Source: an uncultured Campylobacter sp.
Lineage (GTDB): Bacteria > Campylobacterota > Campylobacteria > Campylobacterales > Campylobacteraceae
Direction: 5' to 3'
DNA: 10,056 bases
Assembly: GCF_938045225.1 (NCBI RefSeq)
Contig: NZ_CALINL010000133.1
Coordinates: 1-10,056, forward strand
A program made the translations under genes and the position numbers. Shown piece by piece: positions 6,415 through 10,056 of the stretch. Under the pieces are notes generated by a model. It saw only the letters and a program-made list of their open reading frames with translations. It made no database searches and had not been told where the DNA came from. Each line of letters starts with the position of its first letter. The first letter of the stretch is position 1.

Positions 6415-7106
6415 TCATAATAAAAAGACTTTACGGGCGCAAAAATTTAGCCCCGCCTTTTCGCACAGTGCGTAAAAATCGACCTCGCCGCCGCGAGATT
6501 TAAACTCAAAATAGCACTCGTAAAGCTTTACTAAGTTTTCAAAATCTAAATTTAACCGCGCGCTTGTCTCGTGCTTTTCTCTTACGTCGCGAGCTTCGCG
6601 GATCAGTCGTTCGTAGCGTGCGCGCTCTATCAGACAGCCCTCTGGAAAGTGGTGCGCGCCCCAGTATAGCGCGTCTAGTAGCATGCAAAAGTATAGCTCC
6701 ACGGTTCGTGCGTCGCAATGCTCATGGCTGTATGCACGGCGCAAAAGCTCATTCCTATCAAGCTTCCGCAAGACGCGCGTACATATCTGGTACGACAAGC
6801 GCAGATGCAGCATCTCGCCTGCGTCGCAGAGCCCTTTCAGATACTCGCCGACTAGTTCGCTGAGCTCAAACGGTAGCTCGCCGTTGTTGCGATTTTTTAG
6901 ATTTTTTAGCTCGCTTTTATTTTCGTCTAAAATTTCGAGGCAAAGTTCACCCAGCGCATAGTCCCGCTGCGCCTCGCTAAACTCGCTTTTAAATTTACCA
7001 ACGGCGCCCTTTAGATGCTCGTTTGTCAGCTTTTAGCCCGGCATCATAGAGCCTTAGGTATTTGCATAGCTCAAAATTTTAGCCAGCCAAAAGCGTCCGT
7101 TTGCAT
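6415..7106 (-). pseudogene. Unrecognised cytoplasmic protein gene with two frameshifts near its 5' end
   Basis: A strong AAAGGAG (7117..7111) precedes ATG 7106..7104. That frame reads MQTDAFGWLKF and then hits TGA (7073..7071). Dropping one T from the TTTT run at 7076..7073 continues as ELCKYLRLYDAGLKADK. Dropping one more base at about 7021 enters the long frame EHLKGAVGKFKSEF, open to TGA at 6415. The repaired protein would be about 230 residues, largely helical, charged and Cys-containing, with no signal peptide or membrane segment. The longest intact piece with an ATG start is 132 codons (6813..6415), but that Met is internal to a longer coding stretch and has no ribosome site. I do not recognise the family. 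The gene begins 23 bases after the stop of its upstream neighbour, so it is the second gene of an operon. Both lesions sit in or next to short homopolymer runs, so assembly error is an alternative to true decay. Confidence 0.65.
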
Positions 7107-7110
7107 TTAG

Positions 7111-7117
7111 CTCCTTT
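7111..7117 (-). promoter_or_regulatory. Ribosome binding site of the frameshifted gene
   Basis: AAAGGAG on the minus strand, 4 bases before ATG 7106..7104. It is the strongest ribosome site in the window outside the annotated starts, and it shows that the original start lies upstream of the present long open frame. Confidence 0.6.
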
Positions 7118-7129
7118 ACCGGTGTAAAT

Positions 7130-7816
7130 TTAACGCAAAAAAACAACAACCTCGCCGCGCTCAAACGCGACCTGCCGCCCGGCTAGATACAGCTCGAAGT
7201 AGGGCTTCAAAAAGTCTTCCTGCGGTCTTTGCGCGTAGTTTGGATACTGTAAGTCCTCCGAGAGCAGGTAGTCGCAGTTGATCGAATAATACGCCTCGCC
7301 GAGCACCCATAGCTTCGTATCGAATTTCGGCGAATCTATCATCCACTCCGTGATCGCCTCATAGACGGCGTCCGCAAGCTCATCTTTGTTATGCGCGAGA
7401 TCAAAGCTCTCCTGCACGTGAGCCGATTTTATTTCGCCAAGCATTTTTAAAAGCTCGTTCTTGCCTAGAAACTCGGCGAAAATTTTTAAATTTCGAACGT
7501 GCGCTAAAGCTAGGCTCTTAAGCGCTTCGTCATCAAATTTCGGATCCTGCGGCGGGCAAAAATACCCCGGCGCAACGCCTTGATCGAACGCCTCTTGCGT
7601 TTGCTGCGCCGTGACTGCGTAGATCGGCATTATGCGCGCTTGCAGCGCCTCGCCGTTTTGCAGCGGCGCAAACACCGCTCCCACGCCCACGCCCTCGGGC
7701 ATAAAGCACTGAAAAAGCCCGTAAAACTTATCCTGCAGATCGATTTCTTTGCAATCTAAATCAAGATCCGGTCTCGCAGCCTCGGCAATGCGGCGCGCAT
7801 ACTCGAAATTCGTCAT
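7130..7816 (-). CDS. Hypothetical cytoplasmic protein, first gene of an unknown two-gene operon
   Basis: A protein of 228 residues from ATG 7816, preceded by GGAGAG (7826..7821). A TTG four codons upstream (7828) overlaps that ribosome site and is less likely. The protein is acidic and soluble-looking, with no signal peptide, membrane segment, Walker motif or metal-binding cluster that I can identify. Visible features are an N-terminal helix EYARRIAEAARPDLD, a glycine-rich GVGVGAVF stretch, PGYFCPPQDPKFDDEAL in the middle, and an aromatic C-terminal third rich in Tyr and Trp (LWVLGEAYYSINCDYLL, PYFELYLAGRQVAF). No family is recognised. A TATAAT lies 33 bases upstream, and the frameshifted gene follows after 23 bases, so the two are probably co-transcribed. 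Codon use looks like that of its neighbours, which argues against very recent transfer. Confidence 0.8.
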   Translation of the reverse strand: MTNFEYARRIAEAARPDLDLDCKEIDLQDKFYGLFQCFMPEGVGVGAVFAPLQNGEALQARIMPIYAVTAQQTQEAFDQGVAPGYFCPPQDPKFDDEALKSLALAHVRNLKIFAEFLGKNELLKMLGEIKSAHVQESFDLAHNKDELADAVYEAITEWMIDSPKFDTKLWVLGEAYYSINCDYLLSEDLQYPNYAQRPQEDFLKPYFELYLAGRQVAFERGEVVVFLR

Positions 7817-7848
7817 TTTTCTCTCCAAATTTGGATTAAATTTTAGGC

Positions 7849-7854
7849 ATTATA
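7849..7854 (-). promoter_or_regulatory. -10 box of the unknown operon
   Basis: On the minus strand, TATAAT preceded by AAGG sits 33 bases before ATG 7816. The expected transcript start near 7842 leaves a leader of about 26 bases that includes GGAGAG. Confidence 0.6.
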
Positions 7855-8263
7855 CCTTAAAGGGTCTCAAATTTTTGCTTGCAAATTGATACGATTCACT
7901 TCAAAACGGTAGTCGAATATGGCGTAAATTTGGCATAAGTGCCGACCGTAAGCATGGCTTTCTAAATGCCGTAAGTAAATTTAGTAACCGTTGCAGTATA
8001 ACAAAATATAGGCAAACTTACGGCTACTACTTGGTTGCGGATACCTTACACGATGTACAATTTCTAGTTTTGAGGGCAAATTTGATGCCGACGGCGGCTT
8101 AAATTTAAAAAACTTACACGCACGAGAATAAAAATTCGAACGAAAATAATTTAAAGCGGCGTATTTTTATATAAATAAAATTTCGCCACTTTTTATATAA
8201 TTCAAAAAATAGACGAGCCAGCGCGGTCAAAACGGCAAATTTTTATTCGCTCAAATTTAACCT

Positions 8264-8288
8264 AAAAACATTTCGGCTAAAATGCCGA
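8264..8288 (-). terminator. Probable terminator of the LolC/E-type permease gene
   Basis: On the minus strand, TCGGC (8288..8284), loop ATTTTA, GCCGA (8277..8273), then AATG and five T (8268..8264). It begins 2 bases after the permease stop codon. The stem is short (5 bp) but GC-rich, and the T-run fits an intrinsic terminator. Confidence 0.5.
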
Positions 8289-8289
8289 T

Positions 8290-9486
8290 TTATTCATTCC
8301 TAAGCGTCTCGAGTACATTTATTTGCGCAGCTTTTTTAGCGGGGTAAAACGACGAAAACGCCACGATAACGACCGCCCCGACCAAAATCATAACAAGATC
8401 GATCAAAGATAACTCCATAGGAAGCTTCGCGCTGCCGTAGACGTCGGCCGGCAAATTTACGATATCAAAGCTACCGAGCAACCATACGCCAAAGAGTCCG
8501 AGCACGAGCCCAAACACTATCCCGCCTCCGCCTATCGTAGCACCGAGAGCAAAAAAGCTCTTTTTTATCTCGGCTTTGCTGGCGCCCAACGAGAGCAGTA
8601 GCGCGATCTCCTGGCGGCGGTTCATGACGGTCATGAGTAGCGAGCTTACGATATTTAGCGAGGCAACCAGGATGATGAGCATCAAAACGATGAAAAGCGC
8701 GCGCTTTTCGAGCGCCAAAGCGGAGAAAAAGTTACCGTTTTGCTGCCACCAGCCGATAGCTTTTTGTCCTAGGCGTAGCTCGCGCGAGATCTTTTCGATA
8801 TCGGCGAACGGATCGTCTGAAAACACGTGTATACCGTCAAATTTGCCCTCATCGTACTCGAGTATCTTGCGCAGAGCCTCCACGCTCGTGTAGAGGTAGC
8901 TTTTGTCGTAGGCCACGAGTCCCGAGCTAAACGAGCTCACTACGTCAAAGCGCTTCATTTTAGGCGTTAGCGCAAAACCGCTCGGATCGTTTTTAGTAAA
9001 AATGAGCGTGAGTTTGTCGTTTTCGTTTATCATCATCTCGTTTTTGACGCCCTGTCCTACGAGCAGGCCATATCCGTCTAGTTCGCGGTCCTCAAGGCCT
9101 GCCGCCACGACCGAGTTTATCTGCTTTTCGTCGGCCGAATTTACGCCAAAAAGCAGTCCGCCCTCGAAGCTATTTGCACCCTTGATGATAACCTGACTCA
9201 TGATATATGGGCTAAATTTGAGATTCGGAAACTTCTGCTTGAGTTTGCTAACGTCGCTCTCGTCGATGTTGCCGCGGATAGCGGAGAGGATCGTGATCGG
9301 GTAGTTCATAGTAAAAAGTTTGCGCTCAAACTCCTTATCAAAGCCGTTCATGATCGCCATCGCGACGATGAGCACCATGAGCCCGACGCCGACGCCAAGG
9401 AACGCCAAAAGTGCCGAAAGCATGATAAACGGCTGGGTTTTATCAAACCGTAGATATTTAAAAAGTAGATATTTGGTTAGGCTCAT
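8290..9486 (-). CDS. LolC/LolE-family ABC transporter permease
   Basis: A 398-residue inner-membrane permease of the FtsX/MacB superfamily. In the Lol pathway it works with an ATPase (LolD) to release lipoproteins from the inner membrane to the carrier LolA. Membrane segment 1 spans about 22-47 (LSALLAFLGVGVGLMVLIVAMAI). A periplasmic domain of about 215 residues follows. Three C-terminal segments lie at about 263-288, 313-338 and 362-382. Family hallmarks are the N-terminal KYLRF, the coupling stretch MNRRQEIALLLSLGAS at 288-303, and the tail YPAKKAAQINVLETLR. Length is normal. No ATPase gene lies in the window, so LolD must be elsewhere. LolC, LolE and the single-permease LolF form cannot be told apart by eye. 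The ATG is preceded by GGAAAA (9496..9491). The gene lies downstream of secA but behind a strong terminator, so it probably has its own promoter. Confidence 0.9.
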   Translation of the reverse strand: MSLTKYLLFKYLRFDKTQPFIMLSALLAFLGVGVGLMVLIVAMAIMNGFDKEFERKLFTMNYPITILSAIRGNIDESDVSKLKQKFPNLKFSPYIMSQVIIKGANSFEGGLLFGVNSADEKQINSVVAAGLEDRELDGYGLLVGQGVKNEMMINENDKLTLIFTKNDPSGFALTPKMKRFDVVSSFSSGLVAYDKSYLYTSVEALRKILEYDEGKFDGIHVFSDDPFADIEKISRELRLGQKAIGWWQQNGNFFSALALEKRALFIVLMLIILVASLNIVSSLLMTVMNRRQEIALLLSLGASKAEIKKSFFALGATIGGGGIVFGLVLGLFGVWLLGSFDIVNLPADVYGSAKLPMELSLIDLVMILVGAVVIVAFSSFYPAKKAAQINVLETLRNE

Positions 9487-9668
9487 TTGATTTTCCGTTG
9501 TTTAAATTTGGGCTTTGGTTTGCTCGCTACTTTTGCGTCGCTTTGTCTTGTTTAAATTTGCGCTGAGGCGAGTTTAAAATTTAAATCGTCCATCCGTGTA
9601 AATTTGACGCCAAATTTTTAAACCGCTTGCAAAAGCTAGGCGTTAAATTTACGAGTTCGCGCCACTAT
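9487..9668. repeat. secA-permease gap with AAATTT words and a 13-bp direct repeat
   Basis: TTGTTTAAATTTG occurs at 9498-9510 and again at 9548-9560, exactly 50 bases apart. Five further AAATTT words lie between 9487 and 9700. This region should hold the permease promoter on the minus strand, but no convincing TATAAT was found. The repeats could be operator-like or merely reflect the AAATTT bias of the genome. Confidence 0.4.
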
Positions 9669-9710
9669 AAAAACGGCGGCTAACTTAAATGCTAAATTTA
9701 GCAAGCCGCC
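9669..9710 (-). terminator. Strong intrinsic terminator of secA
   Basis: On the minus strand, GGCGGCT (9710..9704) pairs perfectly with AGCCGCC (9681..9675) and is followed by GTTTTTATAG. The 22-base loop contains the perfect palindrome GCTAAATTTAGC (9702..9691), which can form an inner stem. The structure begins 15 bases after the secA stop. Confidence 0.8.
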
Positions 9711-9725
9711 ACCAAAACCCCAAAG

Positions 9726-10056
9726 CTAAATTTTATCCCAATCCTCCGCAAAAGCTCCTTTTTTAGGGCCGCTCTTTCCGTGGCAGTCTTTGTATTTTTT
9801 ACCGCTTCCGCACGGGCACGGGTCGTTTCGAGATACTTTTTTACCAGGCTTTTCTTCGCTCTCGGACGCGCTAGCAGCCTCGCTGTCTTGAGCTTCTTGC
9901 GGCGCAGACTCGGTAGGCTCGGAGAAGCTTAGGCGCACGGCCGTTAGTAGCTTGATGCTCTCAAATTTAATGCGGCTAACGAGCTCCATAAAGAGGTTAA
10001 AGCTCTCTTTTTTATACTCGGTTAGCGGGTCTTTTTGATTGTAGCCGCGCAGTCCA
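9726..10056 (-). CDS. secA: Protein translocase subunit SecA, C-terminal part (partial at right edge)
   Basis: The last 110 codons of SecA, the ATPase that drives unfolded preproteins through SecYEG. The visible part opens with GLRGYNQKDPLTEYKKESFNLF, shared by the helical scaffold end of SecA across bacteria. It passes through a poorly conserved acidic linker rich in Glu, Ser and Ala, then reaches the zinc-binding tail RNDPCPCGSGKKYKDCHG. Cys-x-Cys-x8-Cys-His are the zinc ligands, and in other bacteria this tail contacts SecB and the ribosome. The gene ends with TAG and is followed by a strong terminator. An internal Met at 9989 could be mistaken for a start, but the frame runs on to the window edge. 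The remaining roughly 750 residues, with the nucleotide-binding and preprotein-binding domains, are outside the window. Confidence 0.97.
   Translation of the reverse strand, partial: GLRGYNQKDPLTEYKKESFNLFMELVSRIKFESIKLLTAVRLSFSEPTESAPQEAQDSEAASASESEEKPGKKVSRNDPCPCGSGKKYKDCHGKSGPKKGAFAEDWDKI

Larger units (their letters stand above)
7829..8289. other. Intergenic region without a recognised gene
   Basis: This 461-bp gap holds the promoter of the unknown operon at its left end and the permease terminator at its right end. Between them are eight AAATTT words, a small GGCA-TAAG-TGCC hairpin near 7931-7942, and a 9-bp inverted repeat, GCCGTAAGT (7968-7976) with ACTTACGGC (8016-8024). Stops are frequent in the frames I followed. 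No RNA gene was recognised. Confidence 0.5.

Noticed and set aside
6564..6961. Two overlapping plus-strand frames (99 and 92 codons)
   Set aside because: They oppose the frameshifted gene, whose minus-strand frame gives balanced protein composition; the plus frames are Ser/Arg-rich and lack start signals.
7828..7830. TTG at 7828 as start of the unknown 228-residue protein
   Set aside because: It overlaps the GGAGAG ribosome site that serves the ATG at 7816, and it has no ribosome site of its own.
7829..8289. CRISPR-like or phage-like repeat array among the AAATTT words
   Set aside because: Spacing is irregular and the shared unit is only 6-8 bases; no repeat-spacer pattern exists.

Overview
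The window looks like chromosomal DNA of a higher-GC, non-jejuni Campylobacter, such as the C. showae / C. rectus / C. curvus / C. gracilis group. The reasons are the AAATTT words that recur in every intergenic gap, -10 boxes of the GCTATAAT type, and protein families typical of Campylobacterota (an ArsRS/CprRS-like two-component pair, a LolC/E-type permease beside secA). The species is inferred. No mobile element, CRISPR array, tRNA or rRNA was seen.

Layout. (1) Positions 1-1952, minus strand: a large lipoprotein gene running off the left edge, with NlpC/P60-type N-terminal and SH3b domains, an NlpC/P60 cysteine peptidase and a VanY-like M15 metallopeptidase motif. An in-frame TAG at codon 41 separates the lipoprotein signal from the enzyme, so it is called a pseudogene here. 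(2) Positions 2003-3825, plus strand: a Pif1-like helicase overlapping by 4 bases a small exported protein with a FliL-like core. The helicase and lipoprotein genes diverge from a 50-bp gap that holds both promoters. (3) Positions 3826-4273: an AT-rich non-coding stretch ending in a good promoter for (4) an OmpR-family response regulator and its histidine kinase (4274-6226, plus). (5) Positions 6227-6414: a convergent gap bounded by a perfect 13-bp inverted repeat. (6) Positions 6415-7816, minus strand: a two-gene operon of unknown function; the upstream gene is intact, and the downstream gene carries two single-base frameshifts near its 5' end. (7) Positions 7829-8289: non-coding, with the promoter of that operon and the terminator of the next gene. 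(8) Positions 8290-9486, minus strand: a LolC/E-type ABC permease. (9) Positions 9726-10056, minus strand: the C-terminal end of SecA with its zinc motif, followed by a strong terminator.

How they fit together. Most of the recognisable genes concern the cell envelope: a peptidoglycan-hydrolase lipoprotein, lipoprotein release (LolC/E), protein export (SecA), a periplasmic FliL-like protein and an envelope-sensing two-component system. From memory, C. jejuni also has a NlpC/P60-type lipoprotein, a helicase, a periplasmic protein, lolA, secA and a permease close together. The window would then be a rearranged version of that locus, with the two-component genes and the unknown operon between the two halves. 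The most unusual points are the double-enzyme lipoprotein with its early stop, and the unrecognised operon with one damaged member.
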